A DNA stretch of 64,000 nucleotides from the NCBI RefSeq assembly GCF_039536325.1, contig NZ_BAAAYO010000001.1:744001-808000 (forward strand), written 5' to 3'. This document shows, one piece after another, positions 34,665 through 42,340 of the stretch (the stretch's first letter is position 1; every line of letters starts with the position of its first letter). The notes below the pieces were generated by a model. That model was not told where the DNA came from, did not search any database, and worked only from the letters and a program-made list of their open reading frames with translations. Made by a program: the position numbers and the translations under genes. The DNA comes from Paenibacillus_AB hodogayensis. GTDB taxonomy: Bacteria; Bacillota; Bacilli; Paenibacillales; NBRC-103111.

Positions 34665-34695
34665 AGAATAGCACCTGAAGTAACTTCAGGCGCAA
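34665..34695 (-). promoter_or_regulatory. MerR-type promoter with 19-bp spacer and dyad
   Basis: On the minus strand, -35 TTGCGC (34690-34695) and -10 TATTCT (34665-34670) are 19 bp apart. The spacer holds the dyad CCTGAAGTTACTTCAGG. Over-long spacers with a central dyad are the hallmark of promoters twisted into activity by MerR proteins, so the operon is very probably self-regulated. Confidence 0.85.
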
Positions 34696-34871
34696 GTATT
34701 TTTTTTGTTCTGATCCATATAGAGATCCATAATCGATAGACTCATCCAAAGGGTCATAATATCCCGATTTCCATACTGTATCCAGATAATTGCAGATATA
34801 TCCGGAGCCCGGGGCACATAATTTGGATCGGATTTTTTCATGCCCCAATATGGTAGACATCGAAAAAGCCC

Positions 34872-34960
34872 TAGTACAAAGTCTCGGGAAGGCCCGATCC
34901 CTCGAATTGCAAGGGATCGAACCTTCCCGAAAAAACAGGATTAGCTCTGACTTTGTACCA
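34872..34960. repeat. Palindromic repeat, copy 1 (with inner hairpin)
   Basis: TAGTACAAAGTC at the left and TAGCTCTGACTTTGTAC at the right form the common outer arms. Between them lies an extra long hairpin (CGGGAAGG...GATCCCT / AAGGGATC...CCTTCCCG). The outer arms are shared with 39541-39630 and 44957-44996. Confidence 0.8.
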
Positions 34961-35040
34961 GTAGTAACGACTTTTCATCATTATCGCCTGGTCTTCGTAA
35001 CATAGTTGCTTAACAGAACCTAAACTGCAGCAGCAAAAAT

Positions 35041-35181
35041 TTAGCTGGTTTTCATCCATTTGTTTAGCTTCTGTTTAAATTGGGCTACTAGCGCCCAAAA
35101 GCTCTCATGATCTTTTTGTCGGCACAGGTCATGAGCAACACTTTGCAAATCCAAACAAACAAAAAGCTCCTGAATTGTCAC
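35041..35181 (-). CDS. Possible 46-aa ORF downstream of tRNA-Leu, unrecognised
   Basis: A GTG-started frame encodes MTIQELFVCLDLQSVAHDL, then CRQKDHESFWALVAQF and ends KWMKTS. The composition is protein-like and the frame stays open back through the tRNA. There is no good ribosome site, and its first codons coincide with the tRNA terminator. It may be the tail of a former gene or a small protein; no family is recognised. Confidence 0.3.
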   Translation of the reverse strand: MTIQELFVCLDLQSVAHDLCRQKDHESFWALVAQFKQKLNKWMKTS

Positions 35182-35199
35182 AAGGACAAATTCAAGAGC
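35156..35199 (-). terminator. Terminator of tRNA-Leu
   Basis: On the minus strand GCTCTTGAATTTGTC pairs with GACAATTCAGGAGC, then TTTTTGTTTG. It starts about 20 bp after the tRNA 3' end. Confidence 0.8.
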
Positions 35200-35218
35200 C
35201 TGTTCTTTGTTAAGGTGA

Positions 35219-35302
35219 TGCGGTCGAGAGGACTCGAACCTCCACGGCTGTTACACCACTAGAACCTGAATCTAGCGCGTCTGCCAATTCCGCCACGACC
35301 GC
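35219..35302 (-). tRNA. tRNA-Leu (anticodon CAG)
   Basis: An 84-nt class II tRNA. Acceptor arms GCGGTCG and CGACCGC pair, and A is the discriminator. The anticodon stem CTAGA/TCTAG encloses TTCAGGT, giving anticodon CAG. A long variable arm and the T-loop GGTTCGAGTCC are present. CCA is not encoded. It stands alone, with a terminator following. Confidence 0.92.
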
Positions 35303-35397
35303 ATGTCTTCTGCCCTGCTGGAGAGCGTCAACGAAATTTATATTAACACGTCCGGCCTGAAATCGTCAAGCGTAAATTTGCCAATTAAACCCCGAGC

Positions 35398-35429
35398 AAA
35401 ACCGGGCCTTCTGCGTGCGGAAAGCCCGG
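35398..35429 (-). terminator. Terminator after the 72-aa gene
   Basis: On the minus strand CCGGGC pairs with GCCCGG across a 16-base loop that is partly paired, then TTTT. It lies just after the stop at 35438. Confidence 0.6.
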
Positions 35430-35437
35430 CCATCGTG

Positions 35438-35656
35438 TCACTCCGGCTCCGGTCTCTTCTCCTTGGCCGGCTGAATCAGATAATCCCGGGAAAGCTTGAC
35501 GACTTTCCGGTTCGGTCTGCGGATCACGACGTGATCGTCGTCCCAAGCGACCACAAGGCCGCGAACATCGTTAACAGGATCGGCATCCCGTACAACGCGG
35601 ACCTTCAAGCCCTCTACGCGAAAGGCGTCCAACTGTTCATCCGTCATGCGCGACAA
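35438..35656 (-). CDS. Small conserved-looking hypothetical protein
   Basis: A 72-residue cytoplasmic protein starting MSRMTDEQLDAFRVEGL, then a beta-rich middle (VRVVRDADPVNDVRGLVVAWDD in part, VVIRRPNRKVVKLS) and a charged tail. The TTG start is chosen because AAAGGAGGTG, an almost perfect site, is six bases upstream; an internal ATG three codons on has worse spacing. The fold of short strands suggests a small beta-barrel, but no family or function is recognised. The next gene upstream on the same strand is the 108-aa hypothetical. Confidence 0.65.
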   Translation of the reverse strand: MSRMTDEQLDAFRVEGLKVRVVRDADPVNDVRGLVVAWDDDHVVIRRPNRKVVKLSRDYLIQPAKEKRPEPE

Positions 35657-35742
35657 AACGGCACACCTCCTTTTCCTAGAAAAAAAGACCCCAATGCTTG
35701 ACACATTCGGGTCCATCTGTTCATGCTATGTTCGACGGCCGA

Positions 35743-36069
35743 TCAGCCGACATGCTCCTTGGAATCGTTTTTCTCGTACCATTCGTCCAGTACTTTGCCC
35801 GACATGACCCGACGCTCGATATATTCGGCTTGCTGGACCGAAAACATCGGCTTCCAGTCGATATCCAGCTCGTTGCACAGCTTTACGATCGTAAGCAGCT
35901 CCGACCAAGCCACGTAGCGTTTGTACCAAAAAAATTGAGGATGTTCGATCATATAGGGATACAGATCGTCAAACTCGGTATGTTTGCAGTCGAGAGCGCG
36001 TTCGAAATGTACTTTGGATTCCGTTAATTTGGCCATCAAAAATTCGCTTGTCATTTGCTCTTTCCCCAT
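35743..36069 (-). CDS. Hypothetical protein, 108 aa
   Basis: A 108-residue helical, aromatic-rich cytoplasmic protein (FFWYKRYVAWSELLTIV in the middle). No family is recognised. The start ATG follows GGAGGAGGGTATAAT, a very strong site, so it is very likely expressed. It is between xpt and the 72-aa gene on the same strand, with 78 bp to xpt. Confidence 0.68.
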   Translation of the reverse strand: MGKEQMTSEFLMAKLTESKVHFERALDCKHTEFDDLYPYMIEHPQFFWYKRYVAWSELLTIVKLCNELDIDWKPMFSVQQAEYIERRVMSGKVLDEWYEKNDSKEHVG

Positions 36070-36147
36070 ATTATACCCTCCTCCCTTTGACCTTCATCCA
36101 TTATAACGAAAAAAACGCTCGGAGGGAAGGCTCCAATTCCTCACAGC

Positions 36148-36717
36148 CTATTCAAATTCTACTTTGCCGCCATCCAGCGATTTGATCTGCACGATCGATT
36201 CGAAGCGAATGCCCTGCTCGCGGATCGTGCGGGCTCCGGCCTGAAAGCTTTTCTCCACCACGACGCCGACTCCGGTCAAATACGCCCCGGCGCGCTCGAG
36301 AATACGGATCAGCCCGCGCGCCGCGTCGCCGTTGGCAATAATATCGTCGATCAGCACGACACGGTCTTGGTCGCCCAGTACGCTCTTCGACACCAGAATA
36401 TCGGTGACGATCCCTTTCGTGAACGAAGGCACCCGCTCGGACCAGACGTCCCCGTCGGTGGTGAGCGTTTTTTTGCGTCTGGCAAAAACAAGCGGTACGC
36501 CGAGCTCCAGAGCGGTTGCGAACGCTACGGCAATGCCGGACGATTCTATGGTCAACACCTTCGTCACCTCTTCCTCGCGGAAGCGGCGGGCGAATTCTTT
36601 CCCGATCTGCATAATGAGCGCCGGATCGACCTGATGATTGAGCAGCGCGTCCAATTGAAGCGTTTGATTTGACATAACGATGCCGTGCTGCGTAATGAGT
36701 TGCTTCAAGATGTCCAT
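36148..36717 (-). CDS. xpt: Xanthine phosphoribosyltransferase
   Basis: A 189-residue purine salvage enzyme that converts xanthine and PRPP to XMP. The PRPP-binding signature VVLIDDIIANGDAARGL is near residues 120-136, and the KKTLTTDGDVWSERVPSFTK flap (shown in part in relatives) is present. The length matches Bacillus Xpt (194). The start ATG follows GGAGGACGAAC. In Bacillus the gene is under a guanine riboswitch with pbuX downstream; here no riboswitch core was found in the 200 bp upstream and pbuX is absent. Confidence 0.92.
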   Translation of the reverse strand: MDILKQLITQHGIVMSNQTLQLDALLNHQVDPALIMQIGKEFARRFREEEVTKVLTIESSGIAVAFATALELGVPLVFARRKKTLTTDGDVWSERVPSFTKGIVTDILVSKSVLGDQDRVVLIDDIIANGDAARGLIRILERAGAYLTGVGVVVEKSFQAGARTIREQGIRFESIVQIKSLDGGKVEFE

Positions 36718-36917
36718 GTTCGTCCTCCGATACGAAATAAGGTTTGAAAATAACGTACCATAACAGAGTTCGCACATTCAAGCGAACGACCGCCCTAGGA
36801 AGCGATTTCAATAAATAAATAGCAAACATTGCCGCCAAACATGCAACCTTTCCTTATCCGCAAGCGTCCTTATTAGTAACAATAAAACTTTGAGCACGGG
36901 GAAAGGAAGAATTTGCG

Positions 36918-37658
36918 ATGAAACTTCGTCGGAACTTCCGGTTGTGGGGTGTCGCCATCTTGATGGGTGCCGTATGCGCCGGTTGCAACACTACGAAAGC
37001 CGTTTCGGAAAATCCGCTCTCGCTGGCGGTGGCCTCCGCATCGGAGAAAGGCGCTGCGGTAACCGAACAAAACCGCGCCCCGGCGACCGGTCAGCAGCCT
37101 GCCGACGTGCAGCAGACGGTGGAAAACGCCGTTTTACCCGACCAGACCCCTCAAGTCACGCAAAATCCTGAGCCCCCGCAGCAGCAGCCGTCCTCGTCGG
37201 ACAAAAAAGTGCAAACTTCGGAAACGAAACCGAAGGATAACAAAGCGGAAGCGCCGGCTATCGAGCCGTACGACGTGAAGAAGCCTTCGCTGATGGGCAT
37301 TCGTCTGACGGATACGCGCAAGGCTGTCGTGCAAAAGTTCAATAAACCGAACAGCGAATTCGAAATGGATGACGAAACCGACCCGATCGCCGTATACGAA
37401 TACGACGGCTTTATCGTAGGTTTCAACAGCGCCGATACGGTCGAGTTTGTGGAGATTACGTCCAAGGACGTCAATCCCGGTCTTAATGGCCTCCGTCTCG
37501 GGCAAAAGGTCAAGGATGCGGAAGCTGCCCTCGGCAAGCCGGATACGAATACGAACTATGCGCTCCATTACAAGGCGGGCAAAACCGTGCTAAAGCTCGA
37601 TATCGATCCGAAATCGGAAGCGATCCAGTCGATCAAGCTGTTTGCCGGCCGCTCCTGA
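36918..37658 (+). CDS. Lipoprotein with DUF4309-like domain
   Basis: A 246-residue lipoprotein. The signal LWGVAILMGAVCAGC puts the lipid on Cys23 (the -3 residue is Cys, a little unusual). A Pro/Gln-rich linker (residues 45-95) leads to a C-terminal domain (115-246) with two related halves, MGIRLTDTRKAVVQKFNKP and LNGLRLGQKVKDAEAALGKP, as in DUF4309-type proteins. Function unknown; it sits on the outer side of the cell membrane. Divergent from xpt. The start follows GGAAAGGAAGAATTTGCG. Confidence 0.78.
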   Translation: MKLRRNFRLWGVAILMGAVCAGCNTTKAVSENPLSLAVASASEKGAAVTEQNRAPATGQQPADVQQTVENAVLPDQTPQVTQNPEPPQQQPSSSDKKVQTSETKPKDNKAEAPAIEPYDVKKPSLMGIRLTDTRKAVVQKFNKPNSEFEMDDETDPIAVYEYDGFIVGFNSADTVEFVEITSKDVNPGLNGLRLGQKVKDAEAALGKPDTNTNYALHYKAGKTVLKLDIDPKSEAIQSIKLFAGRS

Positions 37659-37680
37659 TCCTCAAACCTTGACTCAACCA

Positions 37681-37708
37681 AGCCTCTCCTACGCAGGAGG
37701 GGCTTTTT
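37681..37708 (+). terminator. Terminator after the lipoprotein gene
   Basis: AGCCTCTCCT pairs with AGGAGGGGCT around ACGC, then TTTTT. Confidence 0.85.
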
Positions 37709-37799
37709 GAATTCGCCCGCGGATTGGGTTGTCATGCCGCTCTACCCTCGCACATACCCTTGTACTATAGGCTTTTGTGGACAAAGGGGGCGAACAAGC

Positions 37800-38840
37800 G
37801 TGAAGGCGTGGGGAAAAACGTTACAGATTGCCATGACGTACGCGGGAACGATCGTAGGCGCCGGTTTTGCGACCGGGCAGGAAATCTTGCAATTTTTTAC
37901 CCGTTACGGAGCGCTCGCCACGGCCACGATCGCTATCGCCGGTCTGCTGTTCGTCTGGCTGGGCACCCGGATGATGCTGCTGGCCAGCACGATTCGGGCG
38001 AGCTCGTACGAGGATTTGAACACCTACCTGTTCGGGGCGAGAATCGGGGAATGGTTTAGCCTGTTCACCTTGGTCATGCTGTTCGGCATCACGACCGTCA
38101 TGCTCGCCGGGGGGGGCTCGGTATTCCACGAGCATTTCCGGCTGTCCTACCAGACCGGCCTGCTGCTCACCTTGCTGTTCGCATATATCGTCATTGCCCG
38201 CGGATTGGGAGCGATCGTCATCGTCAATACGATCGTCGTCCCGTTCATGGTGCTGTTCTGCATCCTGGTCGTCTTCGCGACGATCGGCAAGCCGAATGCA
38301 GGTAACTGGCTGACGCTAGGCAGCAACCGCCCTGCGCTGCAAGGCTGGACGGCGCCTTTCTTGTATGTATCCTATAACCTGATCACGGCGCAGGCGGTGC
38401 TCGTTCCGCTGGGAGCCTCCATTCGCGATCGGAGCACGATCGTGCGCGGCGGCGTGATCGGCGGAACGCTGGTTACCGCAATGCTGCTTGCCGGCCATTT
38501 CGCCATGTCGTCGCAAATGCCCGGCATTACCCAATTTGAAATTCCGATGAGTCAGTTGATCGCCCGTCTCGGACAAAGCGTGCAGCTGTTGTTCGTCGGC
38601 GTCATCTTCGGGGAAATCTTCACGACCTACATCGCCAACATATACGGACTCTCGCTGCAAATCCGCCAAAGAACCGGCTGGCCGGCCAAGCCGATCATTA
38701 TCGCGATCCTGCTTGGCACATACCTGGTCGGCCAAATCGGCTTCAGCACGCTGCTGTCCACCTTGTATCCGCTATTTGGCTTGCTTGGCCTTATCTGGTT
38801 TGTGCGGATCATGGCCGTTTCCAGCGGCTCCGCCCGTTAA
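37800..38840 (+). CDS. YkvI-family membrane transporter-like protein
   Basis: A 346-residue integral membrane protein with about ten helices. The N-terminus MTYAGTIVGAGFATGQEILQ is the YkvI-family signature and resembles the unwound first helix of LeuT/APC-fold transporters. The substrate is unknown. The GTG start at 37800 is preferred because AAAGGGGGCG lies upstream at good spacing. Its last 69 bases overlap the convergent small membrane protein gene. Confidence 0.82.
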   Translation: MKAWGKTLQIAMTYAGTIVGAGFATGQEILQFFTRYGALATATIAIAGLLFVWLGTRMMLLASTIRASSYEDLNTYLFGARIGEWFSLFTLVMLFGITTVMLAGGGSVFHEHFRLSYQTGLLLTLLFAYIVIARGLGAIVIVNTIVVPFMVLFCILVVFATIGKPNAGNWLTLGSNRPALQGWTAPFLYVSYNLITAQAVLVPLGASIRDRSTIVRGGVIGGTLVTAMLLAGHFAMSSQMPGITQFEIPMSQLIARLGQSVQLLFVGVIFGEIFTTYIANIYGLSLQIRQRTGWPAKPIIIAILLGTYLVGQIGFSTLLSTLYPLFGLLGLIWFVRIMAVSSGSAR

Positions 38841-39197
38841 CCGCAGCACAAGCGCGAGCCGGACGAGCGTGAACAGCATGCCCATAAACGAAAAAATCGT
38901 ACCGCACAGCAAATAGGCGTAATGGTACATCGGGTACATGTCGCGGTCGCGGGCTACACCGATCAGATCGGTCAGCAAAAATACGATCCCGAACCCGAAC
39001 AAAAACAGCGCCGCATAATCCGCCAACGTCCAGCGTAAAAACCAGCCCGGCGGCAAAGCCGCTGCCGGCGTCCCGTTCTTCCCGTCCGCCGCGGCGGCTT
39101 TGCTGCGGGAGTCGTAGAACGCCCATGCCGTGAATACGGCCGCACCGGTAACGAACAGACCGATTACGCTTGCGAATATCGCCAACGCGATATACAT
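38772..39197 (-). CDS. Small membrane protein, 141 aa
   Basis: A 141-residue protein with four hydrophobic segments: 3-27, 53-80, a weaker 88-108, and 112-122 before a polar tail. No family is recognised. A gapped AGGGAGGG site precedes the start ATG. Its 3' end overlaps the convergent YkvI-like gene by 69 bp. It follows the 95-aa gene by 34 bp on the same strand, so the two are probably one operon. Confidence 0.6.
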   Translation of the reverse strand: MYIALAIFASVIGLFVTGAAVFTAWAFYDSRSKAAAADGKNGTPAAALPPGWFLRWTLADYAALFLFGFGIVFLLTDLIGVARDRDMYPMYHYAYLLCGTIFSFMGMLFTLVRLALVLRLTGGAAGNGHDPHKPDKAKQAK

Positions 39198-39231
39198 CTA
39201 TTTCCCTCCTTCCCGACTGAAGCGGTCTCCA

Positions 39232-39519
39232 TCAAAGAGCCGAAAGCATATACACCAGCCACCAGACCAGACCGAACAACGCAACGGGAAGAACGTACAG
39301 GACGACGACAAGCGCCCGAACCGGCAAACACGGAGCCTCTCGCCAAATCCAGCCGTCCAGCAAACGCTCGTACTTTTTCCTCTCCATGAACACGAGCGCC
39401 GATGCCGAACCCGTCACCTGTCCGTTCTCCCCGACCTGCATCGTGCCTTTCTTCCAGCCTACACGGTAGGTCAGCTCCCGCTTTGCGGCAAGCTTCTGAC
39501 TCTCCTTGTCCATGGCCAC
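39232..39519 (-). CDS. Small membrane-anchored protein, 95 aa
   Basis: A 95-residue protein with a polar N-terminal part (residues 1-62, including VGWKKGTMQVGENGQVTGSA) and one or two C-terminal hydrophobic segments (67-93). The family is not recognised. The start ATG follows GGAGGTGGCC. It precedes the 141-aa membrane protein gene. A double copy of the palindromic repeat lies 20 bp upstream of its start. Confidence 0.6.
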   Translation of the reverse strand: MAMDKESQKLAAKRELTYRVGWKKGTMQVGENGQVTGSASALVFMERKKYERLLDGWIWREAPCLPVRALVVVLYVLPVALFGLVWWLVYMLSAL

Positions 39520-39540
39520 CTCCGATCCGAAGAGCGGACC

Positions 39541-39586
39541 TAGTACAAAGTCAGACCTTTACAGGATCGGCTCTGACTTTGTACTG
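39541..39586. repeat. Palindromic repeat, copy 2
   Basis: TAGTACAAAGTCAGACC, then TTTACAGGATCGG and CTCTGACTTTGTACTG. The arms can pair over 14-15 bp. It is in tandem with copy 3. Confidence 0.88.
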
Positions 39587-39630
39587 GTACAAAGTCAAAC
39601 CTTCACAGAATCGGCTCTGACTTTGTACTA
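39587..39630. repeat. Palindromic repeat, copy 3
   Basis: GTACAAAGTCAAACC, then TTCACAGAATCGG and CTCTGACTTTGTACTA. It differs from copy 2 at a few inner bases. It lies between the divergent 95-aa gene and the DMT transporter gene. Confidence 0.88.
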
Positions 39631-39769
39631 GCGCCCTTCGCTTTCATAAGCCTATTGTACAATAGACATCCCGCATTGTCTTGCATCGCGGAAAAAGCAT
39701 TGACTGCAATCGCTTCCAAGGCATATAGTGGGGACAACTTTTCACGCTTTCGGAAGGGGTACATTTCGC

Positions 39770-40771
39770 ATGTGGCTCGCTTACGCCTCGCTGGCCGCCG
39801 TCTGCTTCGGCTTTAGAGGAATTTTGTATCAATGGACCTCGCAAAAATCGATTGACCGCAATTTGCTGCTGCTCGGCGTCTACCTGTCAGGCGCTTTCAT
39901 TTCCGGGGCCGCCGCATTGGCTCTGGATAAAACGTGGAGCGAGGCGGTATGGACCGGTACGGTGATGGGGCTGTTCTCCTTTATCGCCAACGCCGCGATG
40001 TACAAAGGCTTTTCGGTAGGCAAAGCGTCGCTCGTCGCCGTATTTACCGCGCTTACTCCTATCATTGTCGTCGTCGTCTCCTACTTCCGCTGGGGCGAGC
40101 ATCTGAACGTGAAGCAAACGATCGCCTTCGCCGTCATTATGGCCGGTATCGTCATGATCCGCTACTCGAACGATTTGTCGCTGCGCAATTTGCAAGGGGT
40201 GCAATGGGCGCTGCTGGCGATGGCGACGTTCGGCATGACCGACCTGGCCTCCAAACAAGCCATGCTGTGGCAAGCGGATACCCTGCCGACGCTGTTCGTC
40301 ATGTATGTGACGGGGGCGACGCTGTTTCTCGGCCTGTGGACCTCCGGACGGCTGCGCTCACGCGGTACGGCTGTTAGCCTCCGGCGGGAGGAGGCCGTAG
40401 CCGCCGAGACGAATCCGGCCGCTGCGGAGGCGCCGGCGGCCGTCCCGGGAGCGCATTACAATACCGAGGGGTCTTCCTTCCCGGTTGCCGCTTCCGTCCC
40501 CGCAGCCTTCTCCCAGCCCGCCGCATGGCCGATTCGCCGAACGCTGGCCTGGGGCGCGCTTGTCGGGCTGACGAACATATCCGGCATGATCTTTATTTTG
40601 CCGGCCTTTCAGTTGGGCATAACCGGCCTCGTATCTGCCGTTGTGGCCACGAACGTGCTGCTCATCCTGCTCTATGCCCGCCTTTTCCTCAAGGAGCGCT
40701 GGTCGCTGCAGGAATCGATCGGCATTTTGTGCGCCTTCGCCGGCGTGCTGGGCCTCAGACTGCTGCAGTAA
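39770..40771 (+). CDS. DMT/EamA-family transporter
   Basis: A 333-residue membrane protein of the drug/metabolite transporter superfamily with ten helices in two EamA halves. The first half has VFTALTPIIVVVVSYFRWGE and the second has SAVVATNVLLILLYARLFLKE, the usual end-of-EamA pattern. Between them is an unusually long Ala/Pro-rich loop (residues about 200-260). The substrate is unknown. The start ATG follows GGAAGGGG. A run of N follows 30 bp after the stop. Confidence 0.83.
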   Translation: MWLAYASLAAVCFGFRGILYQWTSQKSIDRNLLLLGVYLSGAFISGAAALALDKTWSEAVWTGTVMGLFSFIANAAMYKGFSVGKASLVAVFTALTPIIVVVVSYFRWGEHLNVKQTIAFAVIMAGIVMIRYSNDLSLRNLQGVQWALLAMATFGMTDLASKQAMLWQADTLPTLFVMYVTGATLFLGLWTSGRLRSRGTAVSLRREEAVAAETNPAAAEAPAAVPGAHYNTEGSSFPVAASVPAAFSQPAAWPIRRTLAWGALVGLTNISGMIFILPAFQLGITGLVSAVVATNVLLILLYARLFLKERWSLQESIGILCAFAGVLGLRLLQ

Positions 40772-40800
40772 GCTGCCCGAGTCCGGCCTGCGCAAAGCTC

Positions 40801-40852
40801 NNNNNNNNNNNNNNNNNNNNNNNNNNNNNNNNNNNNNNNNNNNNNNNNNNNN
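40801..40852. other. Sequence gap (52 N)
   Basis: Fifty-two undetermined bases between the DMT transporter and the glycosyltransferase gene. The true length is unknown. The 160 bp between the gap and the glycosyltransferase stop (41015) show nothing recognisable. Confidence 0.99.
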
Positions 40853-41014
40853 GCGCGGATGTACCGTGCACGGGACTTCTTTGTCCTAAGCCTCTTTTCC
40901 TTGCGGCAAAGCAGTTCGCGATTCCGCTCCGAACCGATGCGCGGTTTGCGCGGAAAGCCTTCGCTTGCGCCGAAACAAAAGGCAACGACTAGCGGGAGCC
41001 GTTTTGGCGGATGC

Positions 41015-42178
41015 TTATCCGAACGGGGATTCGTCTTCCTCACGGGACAGCTTGGGAACGATCAGGGTGCTGTACAGCTGCTGAAGCTGTCCGATAACGC
41101 GCTGGAGCGAATAAGTGCTTTTGGCCTTCAACCAAGCGGAACGGGCCATCTGGTACCGGTAGGACGGGTCGGACATCATCTTTTCCAGCGCTTCGGCAAG
41201 CGCCTCCGCATCATCCACCGGCACGAGCAGGCCGTTCGAGCCGTCGTCGATCTGCTCGGCGATCCCTCCCACATTCGTGCCGACGAGCGCCAGACAGCAT
41301 AGCGCCGCCTCGGCGAAGACCGAGCCGAACGCTTCGGCCCGCGACGGAAGGACGAACACGTCGAAGAACGGCATAAACTCCTCCGGATGAAGCATGTACC
41401 CGTAGAAAATCGTTTCCTCGTAAATGTTCAACTCCACCGCCAGCCGCTCTAGCTCCTCGCGGATCGGCCCGTCGCCGATCAGATGAAGCACGAACGGCTG
41501 GCCGCGCTTCTTCAGCTCCGAGCAGGCGCGCAGCAGCACGTCGATGCCCTTCGCCGGAACGAGGCGGCATACCGAGATCAGCTGAGGCACTGCGCTGTCG
41601 TGGGATACCGGCTTGAATCTCCGCTCGTCGAAGCCGTTCGGAATGACCTTGATCGCCTGACCGTTGCGCATAAACCCGGCCAAATATTGCTTGAACGATT
41701 CCGAGGCGGTGGCGATGCCGTCCAGCTTATGCTCCAGTTCGCCGTATAGCGAAGTCAGGAACGTCTCCTCCGGTCCGCCCGGGGCGATTTTGCCGTTGAG
41801 CGTCAATTCCTTTTCATAGCTGGAGTGCAGGGTAATCAGCACCGGCGTGTCCGGAAACAGCTGCTTCATGACGAGTCCCGCTATCGGGTGATGGGCGTGA
41901 ATCAGATCGTACGATTTGCGCATGCGCATGCGCGTCCACCAGACGTAGTCCTTGTACGTCTGGATATATTTGTCGACTATCGGATTTCCGCCGTACTGCC
42001 GCCAATCGAAGGTGTCGAACTCGACGTCCTCCGTCCCTTTGGAGCGGACCCGCTTGGGCAGCGAGAATAGATCCATCCCCCAGCCTTTATCCAGAAACGA
42101 TTCCTGAATGTACGGGACCATAGACGAGACCCCCCCGGGCTGCTCGGGCGGAAAAAACAAAGCTTGTAAAATATTCAT
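41015..42178 (-). CDS. Glycosyltransferase family 4 (GT-B)
   Basis: A 387-residue retaining glycosyltransferase. The N-terminal domain opens with ALFFPPEQPGGVSSMVPYI, the donor-binding domain has SVCRLVPAKGIDVLLRAC, and the GT4 signature PSRAEAFGSVFAEAALCCLALVGTNVGG contains the E-x7-E pair (given here in words: two glutamates in the EAFGSVFAEA segment). Cytoplasmic or membrane-associated; it transfers a sugar from a nucleotide donor to a cell-wall, lipid or secondary-metabolite acceptor. The start ATG follows GGGAGACAACACC. No glycan cluster surrounds it. Confidence 0.86.
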   Translation of the reverse strand: MNILQALFFPPEQPGGVSSMVPYIQESFLDKGWGMDLFSLPKRVRSKGTEDVEFDTFDWRQYGGNPIVDKYIQTYKDYVWWTRMRMRKSYDLIHAHHPIAGLVMKQLFPDTPVLITLHSSYEKELTLNGKIAPGGPEETFLTSLYGELEHKLDGIATASESFKQYLAGFMRNGQAIKVIPNGFDERRFKPVSHDSAVPQLISVCRLVPAKGIDVLLRACSELKKRGQPFVLHLIGDGPIREELERLAVELNIYEETIFYGYMLHPEEFMPFFDVFVLPSRAEAFGSVFAEAALCCLALVGTNVGGIAEQIDDGSNGLLVPVDDAEALAEALEKMMSDPSYRYQMARSAWLKAKSTYSLQRVIGQLQQLYSTLIVPKLSREEDESPFG

Positions 42179-42340
42179 GGTGTTGTCTCCCATTTTGCAG
42201 AGTATGGTAAGATGCTATAATAAAGTCGGATCGGCTCTGGCGCATCGCCGCAAGCCAAACGAATGGCTAAGGGCCGTCGCATTCGTACAATCGCCCTCTA
42301 AGGCAGCAAGCCGGTGCGGACGACAACCGTGGAGGACAAT

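Larger units (their letters stand above)
34641..35218. other. Intergenic region between MerR gene and tRNA-Leu
   Basis: About 580 bp. It contains the MerR promoter (34665-34695), the first copy of the GTACAAAGTC palindromic repeat (34872-34960), a possible 46-codon frame (35041-35181) and the tRNA terminator (35156-35199). The stretch 34700-34870 shows nothing recognisable. Confidence 0.6.

Noticed and set aside
1..35218. Prophage or integrative element in the left half
   Set aside because: No integrase, phage structural or conjugation genes and no repeated tRNA end were found in the window.
36152..36838. Long open frame of 228 codons overlapping xpt
   Set aside because: It is an arginine-rich shadow frame of the GC-rich xpt gene and has no ribosome site.
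36718..36917. Guanine riboswitch upstream of xpt, as in Bacillus
   Set aside because: No purine-riboswitch core (conserved three-way junction motifs) could be traced in the leader; only a simple GTTCGC/GCGAAC hairpin at 36768-36787 is present.
39541..39630. Tandem palindromes as ordinary terminators
   Set aside because: They lie between divergent gene starts, where no terminator is expected, and lack T-runs; a repeat family fits better.
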